NCBI GenBank assembly: GCA_021234155.1
Contig: JAJEKV010000491.1
Coordinates: 62,001 to 126,000 of the forward strand
DNA: 64,000 bases
Direction of reading: 5' to 3'
From: Isoetes taiwanensis
Lineage: Eukaryota; Streptophyta; Lycopodiopsida; Isoetales; Isoetaceae
Shown: piece after piece, positions 36,403-45,179 of the stretch
How the letters are laid out: each line of letters opens with the position of its first letter
How positions within the stretch are numbered: the stretch's first letter is position 1
Notes under the pieces: model-generated
What the model saw: only the letters and a program-made list of their open reading frames with translations
Database searches by the model: none
What the model was told of the DNA's origin: nothing
Program-made: the position numbers and the translations under genes

Positions 36403-37330
36403 TTATGTTGATATGATGGACGGATGGATTCTGTGAACTCATTGTATTGGGAAGGGGGGTAGAGACTTAAAGCTTAGTAGATGATGCTCCTAGTTAGTCC
36501 CTCTTAGTGCATTACTAGAATTCGGCCTGTGCACAGGAGCCCACCTGGTTGTGGGTGAAGGGGCCAGACTGGCTTAGAATGAGGTTCGTGTTCTGACCCT
36601 CGACCGATCCCTCTGGTGTGTAAGGCCTACCGGGGATCAGAGTGACTAGGTCTAATGGCTTACCACTGAGTGTGGGTAAGGCATGGACTCGACACCCGTG
36701 GGGTGGTGTTCACCTTCCAGTGGGTTAAGTCGAATAAGGGCAGTGGCCCTCTAGTCACCTTGGGTCAGCATGTAGATCTCTGGAGGGAGCGATTCCCTAC
36801 CTGCCCCATCGGGACTGGGGAGATGTAACCCAGGAATAGCCCCTTTGGCTATGCACCCGGCGGGCTACAGTCAGGTCCCAACACTTTTCAACCTACTCTG
36901 CAAAGTGTGTACAGGAGGGGCGGATGGAGTGGACAACCCTAAGCCATGTTCTTATGCCAGCCCAATCCATTGTCATGAATTCTGTCTGCACTGAATTCTG
37001 GAGACCCAAGCTTGTCAGTCATCCCCCTGGAGTCTGAGCCTTGGGTAGGAACTTCCTTGTATTGTGCTGATCTTTGTCTATGCAGATGTTGATGTGCCAC
37101 CCTTCGAGGTGGATATATGATGCTATGTTACTGACGTGTATGTTTACGCTTCCGCAGCTAGGTAGGCCCTGAGGAAGACGGGGTAAAATGACCCCTTCAC
37201 TCTTCCCGCTGTGGACTCTAGACGGTCACAGTGATATGTGGAGGGCCCCCAGATCGGCGTGGAGTGGTGCGGGGGATGAACTCCTGTTTGTATACGGTGC
37301 GGGCATCGTATACGAGTAGGGGACGTCACA
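36403..37330 (+). mobile_element. Right part of the Ty3/gypsy 5' LTR
   Basis: Aligns with about 41,612-42,541 of the solo LTR: TTGTATTGGGAAGGGGGGTA, CTAATGGCT-ACCACTGAGTG, GAGGGGCGGATGGAGTGGAC and the end GTATACG-TAGGGGACGTCACA. It ends in CA one base before the primer binding site. The left edge coincides with the proposed 5' end of the Helitron, so this is the displaced right half of the LTR begun at about 19,255. Confidence 0.85.
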
Positions 37331-37331
37331 A

Positions 37332-37343
37332 TGGTATCAGAGC
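37332..37343 (+). promoter_or_regulatory. Primer binding site for initiator Met-tRNA
   Basis: TGGTATCAGAGC, the standard plant LTR-retrotransposon PBS complementary to the 3' end of initiator tRNA-Met, one base after the LTR end. Confidence 0.95.
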
Positions 37344-37535
37344 TATGTTCTTGGAGACCAAGAGCAAAGCACTGACCATGCTCCCAATAGTACTAACTTG
37401 ATAGGATCCTCAAGCCTCGGAAAAGTGGGAAATTTTTTTCTCATTTTTGTAGTTTATGCTAAGCTAGTAACAATTAAGAGAATTGGAACTTAATAAGACT
37501 AAAAAGAATGAACCAAAAATTTGCCAAGTAAGGTG

Positions 37536-37602
37536 GTCTCACAGCTCGCGCCTGGTCGAAGAACTAAACTTTAGTTTTTGAGCGAGGCGCAAGCTGTGAG
37601 AC
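37536..37602 (+). repeat. Hairpin repeat 1 (upstream of H3-like unit)
   Basis: 67-nt imperfect inverted repeat. An outer stem GTCTCACAGCT pairs with AGCTGTGAGAC, GCGCCT with AGGCGC, and an inner AACTAAA with TTTAGTT. Four copies occur in the element, in two pairs about 190-200 bp apart, each pair ahead of a TATA box and a histone-like frame. Confidence 0.9.
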
Positions 37603-37725
37603 ATCGAGCCAAGATCACTCAAACATGATGAATTTGAGAAAACTAATGTGGTAAGGCTAGTTCTAAGATAGGAATTAATTAGAATAGCATGTTTTAATTG
37701 CTTAAATTACTTAAAAATGTGTGAG

Positions 37726-37792
37726 ATCTCACAGCTCGCGCCTGGTCTAAAAATTAAACTTTAGTTTTTGAGCGAGGCGCGACCTGTGAGAC
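37726..37792 (+). repeat. Hairpin repeat 2 (upstream of H3-like unit)
   Basis: Second copy, 190 bp after the first, same design with a few mismatches (ATCTCACAGCTCGCGCCTGG at the left arm; ACCTGTGAGAC at the right). Confidence 0.9.
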
Positions 37793-37894
37793 CAATAAGT
37801 AGAAAAAGTCTGAAATAAGTGTAAGTTTTAACTAAATAGGTGCCTTACAGTGTTAAAAAGACCAACTTGAATTTTGACCTAAAAATTTGCCAAG

Positions 37895-37904
37895 CTATAA
37901 ATAG
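37895..37904 (+). promoter_or_regulatory. TATA box of the H3-like unit
   Basis: CTATAAATAG, 110 bp before the ATG at 38,005, followed by AATTAGACCCCCCTCATTT. The second unit has the same box and a similar downstream phrase (GTCCCTCATTT), so both units appear to have their own promoter. Confidence 0.7.
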
Positions 37905-38004
37905 AATTAGACCCCCCTCATTTGAACATTCCCGCCTTAGAAACCAGCTCTCGCTCCCTAAGGTGATCTTTGGCGCCCGAGATCCAATTGACGATCCGTC
38001 AAAC

Positions 38005-39339
38005 ATGGCACGGACCAAGCAGACTGCGAGGAAAGCCCGCCCAGGCGAAGCAACCAGCGCCCTTGATTCCAACACGATTCGGCGCATGCTTCAGGAGCGC
38101 CTTCTTGACCCCAACGGTCAACCTTCTTCGAGTGAGGGAGAACCCTCAAATGAGCGCAATAGTGGAGGATCCCAGCAGAGAGCACCACAGGACGAGGAGG
38201 TAAGCCAGCACTCGTATGCCGGGACAGAGCTGATTGACGAAGAAGAAGAAGAGGAAGTAGCAAGCCGGGAGAGGAGAACCAAGACCCGAGAGGAGCAGAG
38301 GATGCCGACTCCAGAGCCGACCATTGAGGAACAAGTTGAAGCCTGGATTCGAGAAAAAGAGGCGGAGGAGCAGCAAGAGCAGAGCGAGCCGAGGCTCAAG
38401 CCGGCAGAGGAAGCAGACCTCGCTGCTTTTATCAGGAAGTATGAACGCCGAGAGAGGAAAAGAGAACAAAAGAAGAGGAAGAGGGAAGAAGAGGAGCAGA
38501 AAGCGGCCGAGGAGCTCAAGAAGAAGAAAGGGAAATGGGTGGGGAGCCCCAGGAAACTCAAGGAAGTCCCCATGGTGAAAAAGCCCAACCCCAAGATCAC
38601 CATTACCGAACGCCCACCCGATCAGCCCCCGGCCTCCTCAGAGGATTCTGACGAAGAACCTAACCCCAACACAGCAGGGGCAAGTTCTTCCAAACCCCCG
38701 GTTGGCCGAAAGGTGTTACCGCTGGAGTGTAGTGACCGAAAGGTGTAGCCCGAGGAGGAGCAAAGAGACACGCTGAAGAAGCCCTCCTTACCCGAAATGG
38801 GACAGGAAGAAGCAACCCCGGCCTGCTCGGGAGTCCTATGTAACTAACCCCGTTAAAATCTACGAGCGAAAGATGCGGGAGCATGAGGCCTATATGAAGG
38901 AGTGGGAGGCATACAACTCCTACTACCAGGAGAACAGGGTCAGGACCATCGAAGGAGGACACCCAACCAAGCAGCAGACCCTAAGACCGCCACCACCAAA
39001 GCCCAAGGTCCCGAAAAAGCCCGCCTGTAAGAAGCTCACCGAGGAGAAGCGGCTCGAGCAAAGAGCACTACGGGAGATTCGGCACTTCCAGCGCAGCTAT
39101 GGCCTCCTGATTCCCCGTGCCCCCTTTGCTCGGCTAGTTAGAGAAGTAATGCAGGATTTCGGGGCCGGACTACGTGGTCCGCGGATGAGATGTTGCTTGC
39201 ACTACTGAAGAACCGGAAAGCGTAAGATAGTGCAACACTTTGAAGACTCAACGGCTTACCTTTGTCCATGCCAAGTTTAGTGACACCGATGAGGCAAGAT
39301 ATGCAACTTGCTACTCGCATCAAGGGAGAGCGACCCTGA
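38005..39339 (+). pseudogene. Retroelement-encoded histone H3-like protein, frameshifted
   Basis: Start ATG at 38,005 gives MARTKQTARK, identical to the histone H3 tail up to K9; then ARPGEA replaces STGGKA. About 240 residues of linker follow, acidic near residues 75-85 and rich in K/R/E charged coil later, with no H3 counterpart. After a frameshift near 38,770 a basic proline-rich stretch leads into a histone fold at about 39,062: ALREIRHFQRSYGLLIPRAP and FARLVREVMQDF correspond to H3 ALREIRRYQ and FQRLVREIAQDF. Continuing through three more frame changes, FEDS, LC-HAK and QDMQLATRIKGERP end at the TGA at 39,337, matching the H3 C terminus. The order, spacing and both ends of H3 are kept. 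Known: H3 packages DNA in nucleosomes. Inferred: a captured H3 with an expanded tail, expressed by the element; this copy is broken. Confidence 0.9.
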
Positions 39340-39483
39340 ACATTTTGTAAATAATCGAAATTTTTTGTAATATAGAACAATTTTGAGTACTTTAATTGTC
39401 TGAACTTGCTTAATTAGGACAAGTTAGCAGGTTTTAGCTTTTATTTTAGTAAAACAGGACATTTACAGACCGAAAGGCGTGAT

Positions 39484-39549
39484 GTCTCACTGTAGTGCAC
39501 GGTCAAGAAACTAAACTTTAGTTTTTGAACGAGGCGCAAGCTGTGAGAC
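39484..39549 (+). repeat. Hairpin repeat 3 (between the two histone-like units)
   Basis: Third copy; left arm partly diverged (GTCTCACTGTAGTGCACGG), core AACTAAACTTTAGTTTTTG and right arm GAGGCGCAAGCTGTGAGAC kept. Confidence 0.9.
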
Positions 39550-39683
39550 CTTGCCCAAAACTTGCCCAAAACAGCTCCAAATTGACCAAATAAGGGGTCA
39601 ATTCTACCTAATTTGATGAGCCCATCATCCTTACACCCTTAATTTACCCAAATTGGACACGTTTTAATCAAAATGGGACTGAT

Positions 39684-39750
39684 GTCTCACAGCTCGCGCC
39701 TGGTCAAGAAACTAAACTTTAGTTTTTGAGCGAGGCAAAAGTCATGAGAC
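39684..39750 (+). repeat. Hairpin repeat 4 (between the two histone-like units)
   Basis: Fourth copy, 200 bp after the third. The left arm is intact (GTCTCACAGCTCGCGCCTGG), the right arm has decayed to GAGGCAAAAGTCATGAGAC. Confidence 0.9.
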
Positions 39751-39940
39751 CTCCTACCATTTCTTCACCAGAACTTGCCCGAATGATCTTCAACCTGTTG
39801 AATAGCATCTTTAGGTAATCCAGCCACACTCAAACACTTGAACTAGTCTTCAAATTCCCATTTTGACCTCAGTATAGACTAGAATTGCCCAACCCCAGGA
39901 ATTTTCCAAGTCATCCAAAAAATTAGGGTTTCCCCCTTTT

Positions 39941-39950
39941 CTATAAATAG
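39941..39950 (+). promoter_or_regulatory. TATA box of the H4-like unit
   Basis: CTATAAATAG, 123 bp before the ATG at 40,064, preceded by the second hairpin pair. The upstream phrases ATTTTGACCT and CCAAG are shared with the first unit, which suggests that the two promoters descend from one by duplication. Confidence 0.65.
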
Positions 39951-40886
39951 GTCCCTCATTTCACACATAGCACCCTACAAGTTTGCTCCTGCCTTCTTAG
40001 CCGATTTTCCAACTCCCTGAGGCGCTCTTGCAACCGTTTGATACCCTCTTCCGCATTTAACCAATGGCAACCCTCGATTTTTCGCGGATGGTACGGCACC
40101 GGTAGCTCATCTTTGCCGAGGCCGACATCGACCAAATTTTCCATGTCTTCAGGAAGGAGGTAGATGTCCAAGCAACTTTGCACGCAACCCCAGCTTACAG
40201 TAGAGTCCTGTCTGAATTCCAAGCTAGGGTAGAACCAGCACTAGTGCAACTCCCACCTTGCATAGGTTACTTTGTTCCTAGGCAATCCCAATCCACATAG
40301 CGACTTTAGGTGATGTTCCAAACATTGCCAAGTACGACAAACAAAGGCATAGCGACGCGCCGAGAGCCAATGGTCCTAAGCGTCAATAGGACCAAATATT
40401 TTCTTTCAACACTTGCCTTGGCAATTTTTCTTACCCATCGCTACGAGAACAACGTGGGAGAAACCTCCATTCCCCATGGACGTGGACCCATTAGCCATAG
40501 CAAAGACGGAACAACGACTCCTTACGCAATATCTGAACGAGAGCGGGGAAGAAAAGAAGAGGAGGACTCAGAAGAACAGGAATCAGAAGAGGAGGAAGAC
40601 TACGTCGAGCTCAACCCAGCGGAAGAGTGGCGACAAGCAGAACAAGAGTGGCAAGACTTCGAAAGAAGCCGCCAAACTCTTAGAGTCGCGCCGCCCCTTG
40701 GGCTAGGCATTACAAGCCTAGCCCCCATCATTGTCGAGGGCGAAGAATTTTTGCTCCTAAGCGACATCCAAAACCTCCCGTAGTGCAGGGAAAGGGAGTA
40801 TCGAGCTGAAGAGTTGCTGCACCAACTCCGAAGAACGGACCTGGACGACTTCATCGTCCGAGGAGCCTCCGACTTCCCACTCCAAG

Positions 40887-42541
40887 TGTGACGTTCCAGC
40901 ACAGTATACGGTCCCAGGACGTATACTGTACTGCCCCATCACGCGTACACGCCACTCCGACTGACGTGTACGCCGACGTATAGCCAAGTGGGTAGCCCCT
41001 AGGGGGCAACTTGCTAAGAATGAGTGCATTGGCATTAATGTGCACACTTACCAATGTACACATTAATGTGGGCACACATTTCCACATGGACACTTTATGC
41101 CAAGTGGGCCATACCCATAGGTACAATTAATGTGCACATTTTCCAATGTGCACATTCATTAATGTGCACACATTTCCATGTGAGCACAAGTGGGTGCACA
41201 CATTTCCATGTGGGCACATTTGGCCACCTAGCCCTTAAAGGCAAGTGGGCCCTTTTCCAATTATCCCACATGCCAAAAGGGGATAATTGGGAACCCTAGC
41301 CAACCCCCTTGTCTATTTAGGGAGGGAAACCCTAAATCACCCAATTTTCGTTTCTAGGGTTCCAGAGCTCTGTTTTGGCTGCCTCAAGAGCCCTTGATTC
41401 GAGCGTTTCAGCAGGATGGTCGAACTCAGGTCAGGAGGAGCCACTCAAGGATCAGGTATTTGGCCAATTAAATAGTCTCAACCCTGTTTCAGTCATAAAA
41501 TCAGTAGGGTTAGCCTATTTAATTGCCCATAGCAGCCTTCTAGATCTCTAGATACCAGACTCTAACTAAAGAACCTAACTCTATGATATAGATTAGATAT
41601 AGTTCTTTAGTTCTCCTGTGATGTATATGGATGATGTATCTCTATGAACTCCTTGTATTGGGAAGGGGGGTAGAGACCTAAAGCTTGGTAGTAGATGCTC
41701 CTAGACTAGCCCCTCTAGCACCATATAGATTCGGCCTGTGTACAAGAACCACACCTGGTTGTGGGTGAAGGGGCCAGACTGGCTAAGAAGGGGGTTCATG
41801 TCCGGACTCTTGAACGATCCCTCTGGTGTGTAAGGTCTACCAGGGATCATTGTGATAGGTCTAATGGCTCACCACTGAGTGCGGGTGAGGCATGGACTCG
41901 ACACCCGTGAAGTGGTGTACACTTTCCAGTGGGTTCAGTCGAATACGGGCAGTGGCCCTCTAGTCACCTTGAGTCAGCATGTAGATCTCGGAGGGAGTGA
42001 TCCCTTCACGCCCCATCGGGCTGGGAGGATGAAACCCGGGAATAGCCCTTTTGGCTATGCATCCGTGCGGGCTCTGATCAGTCCCGACACTTTTCACCTA
42101 CTCGCAAAGTGTGCACCCGGGAGGGGCGGATGGAGTGGACAACCCTATGCCATGTTCATATGCCCCCAATCCATTGCCATGAATTACATGCGCAATGAAC
42201 TCACGGAGACCCAAGCCGTCGGTTATCCCTCGAAGTCCGAGCCTTGGGTAGGACTCCCCCATATGTATTGTGGCCGATCATTGTCTATGCGGATGTGATG
42301 TACCACCCTCCGGGTGGATATATGTGTTGCTCTTATATACCGACATGTATGTTTACGCTTATGACTAGGTAGGCCCCGAGGGAGGCGGGGTAAAATGACC
42401 CCTTCACTCTTCCCACTTTGGAACCCCGCTACGGTTTGCGGTGTCATGTGGAGGGCCCACAGATCGGCATGGAGCTGGTATAGGGGGAGAACTCCTGTTT
42501 GTATACGGTGAGTGCATCGTATACCAATAGGGGACGTCACA
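40887..42541 (+). mobile_element. Solo LTR, 1,655 bp, with CCAAG target duplication
   Basis: Begins TGTGACG and ends CGTCACA (TG...CA with a 7-bp inverted end). It is flanked by CCAAG at 40,882-40,886 and 42,542-42,546. It is homologous to the split 5' LTR of the surrounding element and so comes from a related, later insertion that lost its internal region by LTR-LTR recombination. Removing it and one CCAAG restores the reading frame of the interrupted unit. Confidence 0.95.
41416..41455 (+). other. 40-nt LTR leader exon with splice donor (solo LTR copy)
   Basis: ATG, frame MVELRSGGATQGS, then G|GTATTT. Same length, phase and donor as 19,788-19,827, although the encoded residues differ, which argues that frame and donor are under constraint in the family. 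Confidence 0.6.
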
Positions 42542-43289
42542 CCAAGTAAGGGAAGCCGACACTTACACGGGAGAGTCGACCTCCGACATCCAAGCCTACA
42601 GCAACATCAGGCAGATGATGGAGGCAGACCAGGCCGCAAACCAACTGCCGACGGAGGAAGAGTTCCTTGCTCTACATGAACAGATGGGGATCCGCCACGC
42701 GACATCAAACATCTTAACGGCAAGCTCTTGAACGCTTCCCCTGAGAGAAGAGGCGAAGTTGACCCTCGGGAGAGCTTCAAAGAATGTCGAGACTCTGAGG
42801 AGCTCACCCGCGGTAGAGAGGTAGATGACTTTGAGGCGGGAACCACGGACATTTGGATGCCGAAAGTGGCGAGGATCATCCACGCAACGCCAACATTGTG
42901 TCGTTCGCGGTATTACCCCTGGCGACGGATGGAAGAATAGCGGTAATTCACCGCAAATTCACCCCCAGAGGCGAGGAAGGAGTATCGATGCTAATTGGCT
43001 CTCGAGGATTTGGCCGGCATCTTGGGTTACCCTCAACACCGAGTATGCCATCCTGGTGAAGAGAGCGGTAGCACTCGATGTTTTCGACTTCGCCATACCT
43101 TACAGGCGGCAGGGAAGACTGGCGGTGACCGCAACTTATACCTCCGACCGCAGAGTGGAAGACTTGGCGAGAGCTTTGCAGGGTGGATCTTCAGTCAACG
43201 TCCTTAGGAACTTGGGTCATTCAGTGGGAACAGCCCAAGTGAAGAAGTTCCTAGAGGACAATCCATCCTACCGGCGACATCAAGAATAG

Positions 43290-43468
43290 TTAGCAATCTT
43301 GATACCGGAAGTCTTTTGTAGTAAACATATTATATAATATGAATATAACTTCTTTGTATTTTTAAATGTTTTGTTGATATATTTTGTTCCGCAACTATAC
43401 CAACAACACATATAATGCAACAGAACAAACAAAACTAACCGTACAACCATGACCAATTGTGTATGCAG
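43290..43468 (+). promoter_or_regulatory. A/T-rich segment ahead of gag with probable splice acceptor
   Basis: Pyrimidine-poor but T-rich stretch ending TGTATGCAG at 43,468. An acceptor here would join the LTR leader exon (G at the donor) to AA AGG GAA, giving GAA AGG GAA in frame with gag. No ATG in the gag frame precedes the conserved part of gag, which supports a spliced start. Confidence 0.5.
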
Positions 43469-44368
43469 AAAGGGAACAACGCAATCGAGACAAAAAACAG
43501 AGGCCCAACAGAGATGAAGAAACTCCTGACAGGCAACCCCTTCAAAGGAACCTCTTCGAGGGATATGGCCCCATGACACTCGAAGAAGAGTTGTCGCAGA
43601 TGCGAACAGACCTGGACCAAACAAAGGCCCTACTAGCAGCCCAAGCATCAGCCGGGCTACAAGCGACACCCCGAAAGTCGGGGAAAGACAAGAAAAGGAG
43701 TAAGAGAAGGAGGTCCCCTAGCACAGAGACCTCCGAATCAAGCTCAACCTCGGACTCTGAGTCCGAAAAAGAGGCCGAGCAGGCGCCGGACCGTAGAGAC
43801 GGCAGGCAGAAGGACACTAAGGCCCTGGATTACCAGAAGAAGGTGGATCAGCACTGGGCAATGTGTGGAAAGCCCGGAAACTCGAACAGTTCTCGGGCGA
43901 GAACAGATCCGGCTTAGAGGCGGAGGCATGGCTGGACGAAATGAGTGAGTACGGCAATGCCTATGGCATGAAGGACAAAGACAAAGGCAGGGTGGCGACA
44001 GCCAACCTGAAAGGAGCCGCACGCATATGGTGGAAGGGCTATGCCAAAGCCCATGGGGAAGCAGGGACGCATGCCGATTTAAGAAGTTCTCAAAAGCTTT
44101 CAAGAAACACTATGTTCCTCGGGAACACAAGTCGAACATGATGCAGCAGGGGTACAAGATGGTGCAGAAGTACACCGAAGAGTTTATGAGACTAAGGCTA
44201 TATGTGCCAAAGCTGAGCGAGAAACACGCAGTGGAAAGCTACATAGAAGGACTGAACGAGGAACTCAGGAAACTCGTAAGGGCAATAGACCCCAAAACAG
44301 TGTCGGAAGCAGAATCCAAAGCAATTAGTTTGCAAGGATCCGAACAGCAGAACAGCACACAAAGATAG
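43469..44368 (+). pseudogene. gag of Ty3/gypsy element, frameshifted
   Basis: Three overlapping frames (to 43,917; 43,863-44,141; 44,027-44,368). The N-terminal part is charged with a coiled-coil-like stretch (MTLEEELSQMRTDLDQTKAL) and a serine/acidic region. The capsid core shows FSGENRSGLEAEAWLDEM, a tryptophan-containing segment (AARIWWKGYAKAHG) and EFMRLRLYVPKLSEKHAVES with YIEGLNEELR, the retrotransposon gag family pattern. Gag forms the particle around the RNA. The true start is probably supplied by the spliced LTR leader exon. Confidence 0.85.
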
Positions 44369-44485
44369 CCTCACTATCAGGATAGAGGCAAAGCAACAGG
44401 GAGCTACAGTCCGAGGGCAGCCAGCCCAAGCCCAGCCAAGTCCCCATATAATAGCAACCAGGGGAGACAGCAGGAAAGAAAGCAG

Positions 44486-45175
44486 GTGTCCTTCAAGGAC
44501 AAACAGGAAGGTTCCAACTACTCGAAAGCAGTACGATCCTTCTTACAGGCGATGCCCAAGGAGAAAAGGCAGGAATGCATAGAGAAGCAGTTCTGCTTTA
44601 GATGTTTCCAGCCGGGCCACCGAACGGCGAACTGCCCATTTGTTATGAGCTCAGCACTAGCAGAATTGGGCGGATGGGACACTCCATCAGACGAGGACGG
44701 CGAGGAGGCACGCGATTACATTCAGGGTGAGTGCCACATCTTCGCTGCTATAGATACAGAACAAGCAGAGACCCAGTATAAGGTAATCACCACAGTAGGG
44801 AAGGCAAAGGCCAAGTCCTTCATAGTCTTGATAGACTCTGGAAGTAGTCATAACTTCGCATCCCCGAGGATGGTTGAAATGTTGAAATTGAAACCCCTAA
44901 AATCCAAATCAAGACCCGTAATCTTGGCAAGCGGGGCAGTAAGACATACAGCCGGGAAGAGAATCAACTTCGACATTGACTTGCCAGGGATTAATATCCA
45001 GATGGGGGCAGAAGTAATGGGCATTGGCAAATACGACTTGATCGTTGCAATGGAGTACCTTGGACCAGCAGGGACCATCATCGATTGTGGAAAGCGGAAG
45101 GTGACCTTCCCAACGCCCGACGGCAAAGCCATTGAGATCACAGGTAAAGAAGTTACCCCCATCATGATCCGTTAA
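44486..45175 (+). CDS. Zinc knuckle and aspartic protease part of the polyprotein
   Basis: Open for 229 codons. The zinc knuckle is CFRCFQPGHRTANC (CX2CX4HX4C), the nucleic-acid-binding end of gag. It is followed by a retropepsin-like domain with catalytic VLIDSGSSHNFASP (D-S-G), a central strand (RPVILASGAVRHTAG) and IVAMEYLGPAGTIIDC, matching the WL-LGP-DVILG region of gypsy proteases. The frame stops at 45,173 and pol continues in shifted frames. Confidence 0.88.
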   Translation: MSFKDKQEGSNYSKAVRSFLQAMPKEKRQECIEKQFCFRCFQPGHRTANCPFVMSSALAELGGWDTPSDEDGEEARDYIQGECHIFAAIDTEQAETQYKVITTVGKAKAKSFIVLIDSGSSHNFASPRMVEMLKLKPLKSKSRPVILASGAVRHTAGKRINFDIDLPGINIQMGAEVMGIGKYDLIVAMEYLGPAGTIIDCGKRKVTFPTPDGKAIEITGKEVTPIMIR

Positions 45176-45179
45176 GAAG

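Larger units (their letters stand above)
40064..43289 (+). pseudogene. Second histone-like unit, probably H4-like, interrupted by a solo LTR
   Basis: ATG at 40,064 opens MATLDFSRMVRHR, then frames with several stops lead through an acidic/basic linker (EEEDSEEQESEEEEDYVE near 40,555-40,610). The same frame continues across the solo LTR: ...ASDFPLQ at 40,885 joins VREADTYTGES at 42,546. After further shifts the C-terminal part (42,870-43,200) resembles histone H4 in order. KV-R-I is followed by RG-EGV--LI, then LEDLAGIL for H4 YEETRGVL, then VTLNTEYA for VTYTEHA. It ends KRAVALDVFDFA--YRRQGR for KR-TVTAMDVVYA-KRQGR. About ten residues of helix 2 appear to be missing. A tail of about 60 residues follows RQGR, unlike H4. 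The first 60 residues do not resemble the H4 tail. Shared architecture with the neighbouring H3-like unit supports the call; an unrelated structural protein is the alternative. Confidence 0.5.

Noticed and set aside
37845-38603. Minus-strand leucine/serine-rich frames opposite the H3-like unit
   Set aside because: They are reverse shadows of the acidic/lysine-rich coding strand (serine and leucine runs opposite GAA/AAG).
39956-40222. Minus-strand 88-codon frame (RLRELENRLRRQEQT)
   Set aside because: It looks coiled-coil-like but lies antisense over the promoter and start of the second histone-like unit; it lacks support on its own.
40600-41126. Minus-strand frames spanning the solo LTR border
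   Set aside because: They cross the CCAAG insertion junction and are chance frames.
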